Of a stretch of DNA of 23,313 nucleotides, positions 17,509 through 23,313 are shown piece after piece. The notes beneath the pieces are model-generated. The model saw only the letters and a program-made list of their open reading frames with translations, made no database searches and was not told the DNA's origin. Positions within the stretch are counted from its first letter, which is position 1; every line of letters begins with the position of its first letter. The translations under genes and the position numbers were made by a program. The stretch covers positions 1-23,313 of the forward strand of contig NZ_QRWD01000025.1 of NCBI RefSeq assembly GCF_003459505.1, in the 5' to 3' direction. The stretch comes from Collinsella sp. AF20-14LB. Its GTDB lineage: Bacteria > Actinomycetota > Coriobacteriia > Coriobacteriales > Coriobacteriaceae.

Positions 17509-17540
17509 GGCGCTGGGCCATATGGCTCAGCGCCTTTTTT
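17509..17540 (+). terminator. Intrinsic terminator after eno
   Basis: GGCGCTGGGCC (17509-17519) pairs with 17524-17534 around an ATAT loop, with one G-T wobble, and is followed by six Ts. Confidence 0.92.
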
Positions 17541-17566
17541 ATGTCGAGCAAAGGCCGCCGAAGGCG

Positions 17567-17594
17567 TTGCGTGTGCTCGTGCTATAACTAGAAT
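17567..17594 (+). promoter_or_regulatory. Possible promoter of the ftsB-like gene
   Basis: TTGCGT (17567-17572) and TAGAAT (17589-17594) are 16 bp apart, downstream of the eno terminator. An alternative -10, TATAAC at 17583-17588, overlaps. The ATG is at 17632. Confidence 0.4.
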
Positions 17595-17631
17595 ACTTAG
17601 CGCAAACAAACCTCAACCGCACAAGGCGCAC

Positions 17632-18384
17632 ATGGATCAGATTTACGACAACAGGTATTATTCCGCCGGTTCGCGCGAGCCGTCGTCTCGCCGCGCACCT
17701 ACCGTGCAGCTCGGCGGGTCCGACTACGCCGGCGTCGATCGCCGCGCACAGCGTCCGGCAAGTGCCTCACACCCCCGTGCTCAAATGAATACGTCGACGG
17801 GCCGCCCGCCACACTCGACGCATGCCCAGCGTCCCTCGGCTCAAGCGCACGAAAAGTCGTCCAGGCCCTCGAGCCGTCTTTCGGGCTCGGACTTCATGCA
17901 TTACGCCAACGATAACGCGGTGGTCAAGGCAATCTACGACTTTACCCACGGTCCCCAGCGAGGGCTGTTTGTTGGCATTGTCGTTGCCCTGGTGCTCGTG
18001 AGCCTGTATTTCCCCGTGCGCGATCTGTACGTGGCAAAGCGTTCGAGCGATATCTTGGCCAAGCAGGTCGAGATTCGTCAGCAATACAATGATGAGCTGC
18101 AAAAAAGCGTCGACAAGCTGCTCTCGGAGGAGGGTATCAAGGACGCGGCATCCGAGGACCTGGGCCTGGTGATGCCCGGCGAGAAGAGGATTGAAGTGCA
18201 GGGTCTGGACGAGGATTCGGATTCGTCGTCGAGCAAAAAATCCTCGAACGCCAAGAAGGCCAGCGAAGTAGCCAAAGAGATCGAAAAAGTCGGCAAGGAC
18301 GCGCCGTGGTACATCCAGGCGTTCGATATGCTGTTTGGATTTAACGGCGTCGAGGGCCAGACGGTCGTGTCCAACGGCAAATAG
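17632..18384 (+). CDS. FtsB/DivIC-family septum formation initiator
   Basis: This is a bitopic membrane protein of the divisome with the PF04977 layout. Residues 1 to about 110 are a long, polar, Ser/Arg/Pro-rich cytoplasmic region that is probably disordered. One membrane helix follows at about 112-131 (LFVGIVVALVLVSLYF). A short extracellular coiled coil comes next (about 140-170), then the typical IKDAASEDLGLVMPGE motif. The C terminus is an acidic/Ser-Lys stretch followed by APWYIQAFDMLFGF. FtsB homologues bridge FtsL and FtsQ. The length of 250 is long for the family but usual in actinobacteria. The ATG at 17632 has no clear Shine-Dalgarno (ACAAGGCGCAC upstream). The gene is followed by ppx after 20 bases, probably in one transcript. 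Confidence 0.87.
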   Translation: MDQIYDNRYYSAGSREPSSRRAPTVQLGGSDYAGVDRRAQRPASASHPRAQMNTSTGRPPHSTHAQRPSAQAHEKSSRPSSRLSGSDFMHYANDNAVVKAIYDFTHGPQRGLFVGIVVALVLVSLYFPVRDLYVAKRSSDILAKQVEIRQQYNDELQKSVDKLLSEEGIKDAASEDLGLVMPGEKRIEVQGLDEDSDSSSSKKSSNAKKASEVAKEIEKVGKDAPWYIQAFDMLFGFNGVEGQTVVSNGK

Positions 18385-18404
18385 CGCCCGGAGGGGAGCC
18401 TGCA

Positions 18405-19406
18405 ATGACGCATTGCAAACGATATAAGGTGGCGGCGATTGACCTGGGAACGGTGTCGTCGCGACTGGTGTTGGCCCAGGTCGAGGGCGGGGCGATCGTG
18501 AAATCGTCCAAGCATACTGAGATTACCGACTTGGGCGAGGGCGTGGACGCGACGGGGCGCTTTTGCGAGGCGGCCGTTGAGCGCGTGCTCGCTGCGTGCC
18601 GCATGTTTGTGGACGAGGCCCGTGCCTTTGGGGCCGCGTGCATCTGCACCACGTGCACGAGCGCCGCGCGCGATGCCTCCAATGCCGCGCTGCTGCTGGA
18701 CGGCCTGCGCGAGTTGGGGCTCAAACCACAGGTGATTCCGGGCGAGGTCGAGGCGCGCCTGACGTTTTTTGGCGTGGCGCACGACTTTGCCGGCGAGCGC
18801 ATCATCGTCGCGGATTCGGGCGGCGGGTCCACGGAACTCGCGACGGGCGTATACGCTCCGGAGCGCGGCGTCTTTGCGCTGGAGGGAACGCGCTCGCTGG
18901 ACATCGGTTGCCGTCGCGTGACGGAGCGCTTTTTCTCTGCGTTGCCGCCCGCGGATGGCGAGCTTGCTGCCGCTGCCGCGTGGGCAGGCGAGCAGTTCGC
19001 CGCCTATTTTGAGGGCCTGCCTGTCGACTTTGAGCGCGCCGAACGCTTAGTCGCGGTGGGCGGCACGGTGACTACGCTGGTGGCTCTGGTCCACGAGCTG
19101 GAACCGTACGATTCGAGCTTTGTGCACCTACGCGAGCTGTCGCTGGAGCAGGTCTCGGCCGCTATCGAGCGCATGTCTGTGTTGGACGCGGAAGGCATCG
19201 CCGCGCTACCGGGTGTACAGCCCAAACGCGCGGGCGTGATCTTGGCTGGTGCCGTGGTGATTCGCGAGCTTATGCGAGCCGGCGGCTACGACACGCTCAC
19301 CGTAAGCGAGAACAGCCTGCTTGCCGGCATGGCCGCCACCATTAACGAGGTTCTCGACGGCGCGACTCCCACCATCGCCTGGACCCCGAGCCTGAGTGCT
19401 CTTTAA
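18405..19406 (+). CDS. Ppx/GppA-family phosphatase
   Basis: The protein belongs to the ASKHA fold family of exopolyphosphatases and pppGpp phosphohydrolases. It has the two-domain short form of 333 residues, without the C-terminal HD domain of Escherichia coli Ppx. Visible motifs are AAIDLGTVSSRL (phosphate 1 loop), CTSAARDASNA, IPGEVEARLTFFGVA, ADSGGGSTEL (phosphate 2 loop with the catalytic-region Ser/Thr/Glu) and VGGTVTTLVAL. In the first loop the usual Asn of DIGTNS is replaced by Val. The ATG has GGAGGGGAG upstream. Position after eno and ftsB mirrors mycobacterial ppx2. Whether polyphosphate or (p)ppGpp is the substrate cannot be told. Confidence 0.9.
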   Translation: MTHCKRYKVAAIDLGTVSSRLVLAQVEGGAIVKSSKHTEITDLGEGVDATGRFCEAAVERVLAACRMFVDEARAFGAACICTTCTSAARDASNAALLLDGLRELGLKPQVIPGEVEARLTFFGVAHDFAGERIIVADSGGGSTELATGVYAPERGVFALEGTRSLDIGCRRVTERFFSALPPADGELAAAAAWAGEQFAAYFEGLPVDFERAERLVAVGGTVTTLVALVHELEPYDSSFVHLRELSLEQVSAAIERMSVLDAEGIAALPGVQPKRAGVILAGAVVIRELMRAGGYDTLTVSENSLLAGMAATINEVLDGATPTIAWTPSLSAL

Positions 19407-19417
19407 CCGTCTTCCTC

Positions 19418-19488
19418 TGAGTTGCGGTGAAATGCGGACTAAAATCGCCCTTTCGGGCCCCAAACAGTCCCTATTCCACCGCAACTCA
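19418..19488 (+). repeat. 71-base intergenic palindrome with TGAGTTGCGGTG arms
   Basis: TGAGTTGCGGTG (19418-19429) pairs perfectly with 19477-19488. The pairing resumes inside with AAT/ATT and GGACT (19436-19440)/AGTCC (19466-19470). The loop holds a small GCCC/GGGC stem. It lies in the 155-base gap between ppx and the convergent ATPase gene, so it may act as a two-way terminator. The regular architecture suggests a dispersed REP-like element. Confidence 0.85.
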
Positions 19489-19493
19489 ACAGC

Positions 19494-19535
19494 CGGCACC
19501 TAGGGATGTTTCTTTTCCGTCGGCACCTGGGGACA
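19494..19535 (+). repeat. Short direct repeat CGGCACCTrGGGA
   Basis: CGGCACCTAGGGA begins at 19494 and CGGCACCTGGGGA at 19521, 27 bases apart, directly beside the palindrome at 19418-19488. The second copy continues into GGGGACAGTCC, related to the core seen at 5392-5402 and 8568-8573. Confidence 0.55.
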
Positions 19536-19561
19536 GTCCTTGTTGAGCGCCTCCGCAGCCT

Positions 19562-20863
19562 TTATGCCAGTTTGTCGATTTGCCCAATTTCCCAAAGCGG
19601 AATATTGACGAGCGTGCCCTCGTCTCTATATGCCGCCAGGGAGCTCCTCACGCAACGCTCGAGTTTGAATTTTTCGCAGGCTATTTTCAGACTCTTCGCT
19701 TTAAGGTTCTCTGCCGCCTTGACCTCAAGCGGGAGCACGGTTCCCGCATGGTCGATGGCAAAGTCGGTTTCGGCATTGCCAGAGGTAGAGGACCAATACA
19801 CGGGAGTTTTGTCCTGGAGCAAAAGCTCCTGCGCGACGTATTGTTCGGTCAGCGAACCTTTGAACTCGGTAAAAACAGCGGATCCGTTAAGAACGATGGC
19901 CGGAGAGAGACCGGAGAGCGCTCCGAGGATGCCGGTGTCGATGCAGAACAGTTTGAAGCCCGAGAGGTCTTCGTAGCTCGAGAGCGGTGTCTTTAGAGCG
20001 GAAACACGTGGCACCTTATGAACGATTCCGTAGTCCGTGAGCCACTGGAGGCTTTCCTCAAAATCGCGTGCGCGCGCTCCGGGGCGAAGGGCGCCATAGA
20101 CAAACTTCTTGTTCTCCTTGGCAAGCTGGCCGGGAAGGGATTTCCAAACCAACCTCATGCGCTCGACGATGCGGGCGGGTGCATGTTTGCCAAAATCGGA
20201 TTCGTAAGCCTCGATGATTTGCTGCTGAAGCCTTCGGGCTTCAATGAAGTCGCGTGTCTCGGCGAAAGCGGAGACAACTTCGGGCATACCACCGACAACA
20301 AGGTATTCCTTGAGCAAGTGCACGAGCTTTTCGGTGACGTTTGCTAGAAGGTTCATGTCTGCGGCAAGGATGGCGTCGGCGAGCGGGTTGCCGTCGACGG
20401 CGCGAACGAACTCGGCAAACCCCATGGGACGCATGGTGAGCTGGTCGATTTTGCCGACGGGAAATGACTCGTTTTCGCGTCGGAGCGCGAGGCCCATATA
20501 GGAACCGGCTGCTACGATGTGGTATTCGGGTGCAAGCTCGTTGAAGTACTTGAGCGAGGTGATCCCGCGTGGCGCCTCTTGGATCTCGTCGAAGATGATG
20601 AGCGTGTCTGTCGGCGTTACGGTTTGGCCACGTAGGAGCTCTATCTGGGAGATGATGCGCTTGGGGTCGAGGTCCCCATCGAACAGCGAGCGTGTGCTCG
20701 GCTCGAGCATAAAGTCAAAACGAATGACGTTTCGATACTGCTGGCTTGCGAATTCGTTAAGAAGCCAAGTCTTTCCTGTCTGGCGGGCTCCCTTAAGCAA
20801 GAGAGGTTTGCGATTCGCCCTTGATTTCCAAGCGATAAGTTCACTCATAAGCTGTCGTTGCAT
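19562..20863 (-). CDS. AAA-family ATPase with C-terminal DUF4143 domain
   Basis: The protein has an N-terminal AAA_14-type ATPase and a C-terminal DUF4143 domain, a common but poorly understood bacterial pair. Walker A is GARQTGKTWL near residue 31, Walker B is TLIIFDEIQEAP, and AAGSYMGLAL follows. A helical middle section leads to the DUF4143 part, with the nuclease-like pattern ETDFAID then LPLEVKAAEN (acidic, acidic, E-x-K). ATG 20863, preceded by GGGAGG, gives 433 residues; a TTG at 20875 is an alternative. Base composition is less GC-biased than the neighbours and an upstream repeat array is present, which suggests an acquired gene. Function is unknown; related proteins appear in mobile or toxin-like settings. 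Confidence 0.88.
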   Translation of the reverse strand: MQRQLMSELIAWKSRANRKPLLLKGARQTGKTWLLNEFASQQYRNVIRFDFMLEPSTRSLFDGDLDPKRIISQIELLRGQTVTPTDTLIIFDEIQEAPRGITSLKYFNELAPEYHIVAAGSYMGLALRRENESFPVGKIDQLTMRPMGFAEFVRAVDGNPLADAILAADMNLLANVTEKLVHLLKEYLVVGGMPEVVSAFAETRDFIEARRLQQQIIEAYESDFGKHAPARIVERMRLVWKSLPGQLAKENKKFVYGALRPGARARDFEESLQWLTDYGIVHKVPRVSALKTPLSSYEDLSGFKLFCIDTGILGALSGLSPAIVLNGSAVFTEFKGSLTEQYVAQELLLQDKTPVYWSSTSGNAETDFAIDHAGTVLPLEVKAAENLKAKSLKIACEKFKLERCVRSSLAAYRDEGTLVNIPLWEIGQIDKLA

Positions 20864-20886
20864 ATTGCCTCCCAACCCTCTCGGCT

Positions 20887-20892
20887 AGTATA
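20887..20892 (-). promoter_or_regulatory. Probable -10 box of the ATPase gene
   Basis: The minus strand reads TATACT about 24 bases before the ATG at 20863. The first palindrome of the upstream array (centre 20913) lies where the -35 element would be. Confidence 0.55.
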
Positions 20893-20904
20893 AGGCCATT
20901 TGGG

Positions 20905-21002
20905 CGTTTCCATCGGAAAATGTGTGAGACAACCACGTTTTTCCATCGGAAAATGTGCGAAATAACCACGTTTTTCCATCGAAAAATGTGTGAGGAAACT
21001 CA
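20905..21002 (-). repeat. Three tandem 31-34-bp units, each with a TTTTCC-ATC-GGAAAA palindrome
   Basis: Three direct copies run 20905-20935, 20936-20968 and 20969-21002. Each holds a palindrome of the form TTTCC, ATC, GGAAA; the third has shifted symmetry (TTTTTC/GAAAAA). Centres fall at 20913, 20946 and 20979, exactly 33 bp apart. Between them lies a conserved tail close to TGTGTGAGACAACCACG. The array is immediately upstream of the ATPase promoter. It looks like phased operator sites. There are no unique spacers, so it is not CRISPR. Confidence 0.85.
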
Positions 21003-21072
21003 TTGGGTGAGTGGAAAAAAGTAGTCAAAAAAGCCACGTCCCAAATTAGCTGCCCTGCAGTTGACGGCATCT

Positions 21073-21112
21073 AAAAGAAACGGGCCCGCATCCCAAAGGG
21101 ATACGGGCCCGT
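21073..21112 (-). terminator. Terminator after tRNA-Leu
   Basis: On the minus strand ACGGGCCCG (21112-21104) pairs with 21088-21080 and an inner ATCCC/GGGAT continues the stem around TTT. TTTCTTTT follows at 21080-21073. It lies 11 bases past the tRNA 3' end. Confidence 0.88.
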
Positions 21113-21122
21113 AAACAATACG

Positions 21123-21207
21123 TGGTAGGGGCGGTGGGACTCGAACCCACAATCCTTGCGGCGAGAGATTTTAAGTCTCCTGCGTATGCCAATTCCGCCA
21201 CGCCCCC
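21123..21207 (-). tRNA. tRNA-Leu (anticodon UAA), CCA encoded
   Basis: On the minus strand the acceptor arm GGGGGCG (21207-21201) pairs with CGCCCCT, with a G-T first pair, followed by discriminator A and encoded CCA at 21125-21123. The D arm starts TGGCGGAATTGGC. The anticodon stem GGAGA/TCTCT encloses CTTAAAA, giving anticodon TAA. A long class II variable arm and the T arm GTGGGTTCGAGTCCCAC follow. The length of 85 and the large variable arm fit leucine. Confidence 0.96.
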
Positions 21208-21238
21208 GTGAGACTAGAAGTCTAGCACAAGCCGTCCG

Positions 21239-21862
21239 TTACGCGTTGACGGCCATCGAGTGCTGACCCGACATTTCCAAGTACTCGGTATACTTTGCCT
21301 CGTCGCCCTTGTTTTGGTACTGCAGGGCCAGCAGGTACTCCAGGCGGCAGCGCTTGACCGGGTCGTCGCCGACATCCTCGAGTATGCGCTCCAACTCGGG
21401 AATGTCGTTGTGGCGCTTGAGGATCATCGTGTCGTACATCAGCTGACACTCGTGTGCAACCGCCTCGGCTTGACCGCCCTCAAAGCCCTTGATCTCGCGC
21501 AACAGCTCTTTGGACTTTTTGCGGTCCTCCTGGCCAACATAGTAGTTAAAGGCCTTAATGACCAGGTCGACGCGCTGCATCTTGGGCAGGTTGAGTCCCA
21601 GCAGCAGGTCGAACATCTCGCTGGCGCGCTTGTGGTCCTCGCGCAGCAGATAGGAGTTCAGGCGCAGGTAGTCGCGGTTGTAGCGCGGGTACAGCATGCT
21701 GGTGAGTTTGCCGTCGAGCAAGCGATCGAACTCGTCCCACTGCTTAGCGGCCATGAGCTGCTGCAGGCGTTTAAACGTGGTGCGTTTTTTGACGCTAAAG
21801 AACACCGACACGGCGATACAGATGATAACGACGGCGGTCCAGAGTGTGCGGGAATCGGGCAT
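21239..21862 (-). CDS. Membrane-anchored helical-repeat protein of unknown function
   Basis: The 207-residue protein begins with one hydrophobic segment (about residues 8-23, WTAVVIICIAVSVFF) followed by KKR, so it is probably anchored with the bulk in the cytoplasm. The remainder is alpha-helical and reads like degenerate TPR units: QQLMAAKQWDEFDRLLDG, YLLREDHKRASEMFDLLLG, AFNYYVGQEDRKKSKELLREI and EYLLALQYQNKGDEAKYTEYLEM. I do not recognise a named family. TPR-like proteins usually scaffold other proteins. The ATG at 21862 has AAGGAC upstream. It is read towards the tRNA gene and divergently from the PTS gene. Confidence 0.85.
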   Translation of the reverse strand: MPDSRTLWTAVVIICIAVSVFFSVKKRTTFKRLQQLMAAKQWDEFDRLLDGKLTSMLYPRYNRDYLRLNSYLLREDHKRASEMFDLLLGLNLPKMQRVDLVIKAFNYYVGQEDRKKSKELLREIKGFEGGQAEAVAHECQLMYDTMILKRHNDIPELERILEDVGDDPVKRCRLEYLLALQYQNKGDEAKYTEYLEMSGQHSMAVNA

Positions 21863-22025
21863 ATTAGGGTCCTTAGTCGCTCATAAAGCGAGCGGTTTGA
21901 CAACACGTACTGGATGTATTATACGCAGCGCGCAAGCAAACTGGCATAAAAGCTCATCGAGGCCGAGTGCCATCGCTCGCTGCGGTACACTTACCTAAAG
22001 TAAACCATGAAGGGAGACATTACCT

Positions 22026-22313
22026 ATGAAGAAAATCGTTTTGGCTTGCGGTGCTGGCGCTGCTACTTCCACGCTCGTTGCCCAGAAGGTCGCCACCCTG
22101 CTCGACGCCAACGGTTATGCCGGCAAGTATGAGATCGTGCAGTGCGCCATCTCTGAGGCCAAGGACGCTTGCGACGAGGGCGCCGACCTGCTGATCGCCA
22201 CCACCGTTGCCCCCGAGGGCCTCACCTGCCCGTACGTGAGCGGCGTGCCCTTCATGACCGGCATGAACCGCGTCGCTGCCGAGAAGGCCGTTCTTGACGT
22301 CATGGCTCAGTAG
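22026..22313 (+). CDS. PTS IIB component, galactitol type
   Basis: The 95 residues match the galactitol-type (GatB-like) IIB fold. The phosphorylated cysteine is Cys8 in KKIVLACGAGAATSTLVAQKV, the P-loop-like motif of this class. IIB passes phosphate from IIA to the sugar entering through IIC. No IIA or IIC is in view, so this is an orphan subunit, or its partners lie elsewhere. The ATG has AGGGAG about 11 bases upstream. The VOC-protein gene starts 11 bases after its stop, and both end at one terminator, so they form a two-gene unit. The actual sugar is unknown. Confidence 0.88.
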   Translation: MKKIVLACGAGAATSTLVAQKVATLLDANGYAGKYEIVQCAISEAKDACDEGADLLIATTVAPEGLTCPYVSGVPFMTGMNRVAAEKAVLDVMAQ

Positions 22314-22324
22314 GCGCTGCCTGC

Positions 22325-22699
22325 ATGAGTGAGCAGAACGCCAATCCGGTAGAGCTCTTTGGTATGCGCGTTGCCCATGTGGGCATTAACGCCGCCGACC
22401 CGGCAGACGCCTTGGAGATCGCGGAGCTGTTCTCGACGATGATGGGCCTGCCCGTTATCGAGACCCCGGTTTCGTACTTTAACGATTCGCTGGTCGAGGT
22501 TATGAAGCAGAACGGTCGTGGCACCAAGGGCCACATTGGCTTTGCCGTCAACGACATCGATGCGGCCGAGAAGTGGTTTGCCGAGCGCGGGCTCGAGGTC
22601 AACGAGGAGTCGCGCGCGCTGCTGCCCGACGGTAGCACCAAGCTCGTGTACTTTAAGCGCGAGTTCGCCGGCTTCGCCGTGCACCTGTGCCGCGAGTAG
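22325..22699 (+). CDS. VOC-fold protein resembling the C-terminal domain of KDPG-aldolase fusions
   Basis: The 124 residues form a single vicinal-oxygen-chelate unit: VAHVGINAADPADALEIAELFSTMMG, a central VEVMKQNGRGTKGHIGFAVNDIDAAEKWF, and FKREFAGFAVHLCRE. Candidate metal ligands are the His of AHVGIN, the Glu of VEVMK, the His of KGHIGF and the His of FAVHL. The wording (HVGINA, EVMK, GHIGFAVN, ALEIAELF, GFAVHL) recalls, from memory, the extra C-terminal domain found on some KDPG/KHG aldolases rather than ordinary glyoxalases. The start has no clear Shine-Dalgarno and probably relies on coupling to the PTS IIB gene 11 bases upstream. A role in sugar or sugar-acid breakdown is inferred. Confidence 0.82.
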   Translation: MSEQNANPVELFGMRVAHVGINAADPADALEIAELFSTMMGLPVIETPVSYFNDSLVEVMKQNGRGTKGHIGFAVNDIDAAEKWFAERGLEVNEESRALLPDGSTKLVYFKREFAGFAVHLCRE

Positions 22700-22723
22700 C
22701 GCACGAGCTGCTTTAGTTAGCAA

Positions 22724-22759
22724 AAAGGGATAGGGCCGTATGGCCTTATCCCTTTATTT
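22724..22759 (+). terminator. Terminator after the PTS IIB / VOC pair
   Basis: A 14-pair stem (22724-22737 with 22742-22755, one G-T wobble) closes a GTAT loop. It is A-rich on the left and followed by ATTT on the right, so it may work on both strands. Confidence 0.85.
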
Positions 22760-22839
22760 CAAGACTTTAGTCTGCTGGCCGCGCAGCGCCCAGCTTTAAA
22801 CCACCCGCTACGCGGGTGGAGACAAACGGCTTTACAAAG

Positions 22840-22901
22840 CCACCCCTCCGACCGATATTGACGATTGTTCAGGCCGTCAAGAATTCGAGTCGAAGGGGTG
22901 G
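22840..22901 (+). promoter_or_regulatory. Stem that hides the tnpA ribosome-binding site
   Basis: CCACCCCT at 22840-22847 (starting CC at 22840-22841) pairs with AGGGGTGG at 22894-22901, and the stem continues past one C/A mismatch with CGAC/GTCG (22849-22852 with 22889-22892). The AAGGGG ribosome-binding site lies inside the right arm, 5-8 bases before the ATG. An inner TTGACG/CGTCAA stem (22858-22863/22875-22880) stabilises it. This resembles the known translational block in IS200. Confidence 0.75.
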
Positions 22902-22906
22902 TCGCC

Positions 22907-23313
22907 ATGGCCCAGAAGGCCTACAGCCTTTCCCACGCGAAGTGGATGTGCAAGTACCACATCGTGTTCACGCCGAAGTATAGGCGCAAAGTGATCTACA
23001 ACCAAATCAGGAGCGACATAGGGGAGATCCTCAGGAAGCTGTGCGAGTACAAGGGGATCGAGATAATCGAGGGGCACCTGATGCCCGACCACGTGCACGT
23101 GCTGCTGGCGATCCCGCCGAAGTACAGCGTCGCGAGCGTCATGGGCTACCTGAAGGGGAAGAGCTCGCTGATGATATTCGACAGGCACGCCAACCTCAAG
23201 TACAAGTTCGGCAACAGGAAGTTCTGGGCGGAGGGCTACTACGTGTCCACCGTCGGCCTGAACGAGGCGACGATCGCCAAGTACATCAGGGAGCAGGAGT
23301 CCCACGACATCGC
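22907..23313 (+). CDS. tnpA: IS200/IS605-family TnpA transposase (3' end outside window)
   Basis: TnpA is the HUH-type Y1 transposase that moves the element as single-stranded DNA. The first 135 residues are present. They include WMCKYHIVFTPKYRRK near the N terminus, the HUH pair His62/His64 in MPDHVHVLL, LKGKSSLMIF, and the catalytic tyrosine Tyr126 in IAKYIREQE. The residues needed for catalysis are all there, so the gene looks intact up to the cut. Only the last 15-25 residues should be missing. The ATG follows AAGGGGTGG, which is sequestered in a stem. Confidence 0.93.
   Translation, partial: MAQKAYSLSHAKWMCKYHIVFTPKYRRKVIYNQIRSDIGEILRKLCEYKGIEIIEGHLMPDHVHVLLAIPPKYSVASVMGYLKGKSSLMIFDRHANLKYKFGNRKFWAEGYYVSTVGLNEATIAKYIREQESHDI

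Larger units (their letters stand above)
22801..23313 (+). mobile_element. IS200-type insertion sequence, left part, cut by the window edge
   Basis: A perfect subterminal hairpin CCACCCGC/GCGGGTGG with a TAC loop (22801-22819) precedes a TnpA-type transposase gene. Such hairpins mark the left end of IS200/IS605 elements, where TnpA binds single-stranded DNA. There are no terminal inverted repeats, as usual for this family. The exact left boundary lies a little before 22801. The right end is outside the window, so I cannot say whether a tnpB follows. Confidence 0.85.

Noticed and set aside
20905..21002. Possible mini-CRISPR array
   Set aside because: The units are contiguous, similar over their whole length and have no unique spacers, and no cas gene is nearby.
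20885..21070. 61-residue frame on the minus strand with a repeated DGKTWL-like phrase
   Set aside because: The repetition comes from the 33-bp DNA repeats being a multiple of three; the palindromes and the promoter position explain the region better. No ribosome-binding site is evident.
22710..22722. Fourth GCTAACTAA-like box after the VOC gene
   Set aside because: It is not upstream of any gene on the matching strand and abuts the terminator, so it is probably chance.

Overview
The window is high-GC bacterial DNA, densely coded, with strong GC bias at third codon positions. It most likely comes from a gut coriobacterium of the Collinsella type. I infer this from the overall gene style, the actinobacterial order mazG - eno - ftsB/divIC - ppx, and the intergenic palindromes. 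I could not run a taxonomic search.

Region 1 (1-8600, + strand) holds the 3' tip of an upstream gene and its terminator, then one long histidine biosynthesis operon: hisZ::hisG fusion, hisD, hisC, hisB, hisH, hisA, hisF, hisI, an unrecognised 75-residue ORF, and hisE. Most junctions abut or overlap, so translational coupling is likely. The ten enzyme and regulatory functions seen here lack only the histidinol-phosphate phosphatase. A PHP-family protein of that type lies directly downstream on the opposite strand (8590-9501), so the local pathway looks complete. Inverted repeats sit in the leader, between hisB and hisH, and at the hisE/phosphatase junction.

Region 2 (8590-13950, mostly - strand) holds the phosphatase, then a two-gene unit: a giant fused ABC exporter resembling CydD+CydC, and a cysteine-rich YgbA-type (nitrous oxide-stimulated promoter family) protein whose start overlaps the exporter's stop. 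Its upstream region carries a 23-bp perfect inverted repeat.

Region 3 (13990-19406, + strand) holds a free-standing LarC C-terminal-domain protein, a YfcE-type phosphodiesterase and MazG. A terminator follows, then enolase under its own promoter, a second terminator, an FtsB/DivIC division protein and a Ppx/GppA phosphatase. A repeated GGCTAACTTA box straddles the enolase promoter, and a close relative lies upstream of the ABC exporter.

Region 4 (19407-23313) is more accessory. It holds a long intergenic palindrome, then an AAA/DUF4143 ATPase on the - strand whose promoter is preceded by three palindromes spaced exactly 33 bp apart. A tRNA-Leu(UAA), a membrane-anchored helical-repeat protein, and a pair formed by an orphan galactitol-type PTS IIB and a VOC protein follow. 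The right edge cuts an IS200-type transposase gene whose ribosome-binding site is buried in a predicted stem.

I see no CRISPR array, rRNA, phage module or recognisable new defence system. The best candidates for undescribed biology are the small protein embedded in the his operon, the phased palindrome array before the ATPase, and the intergenic palindrome families.
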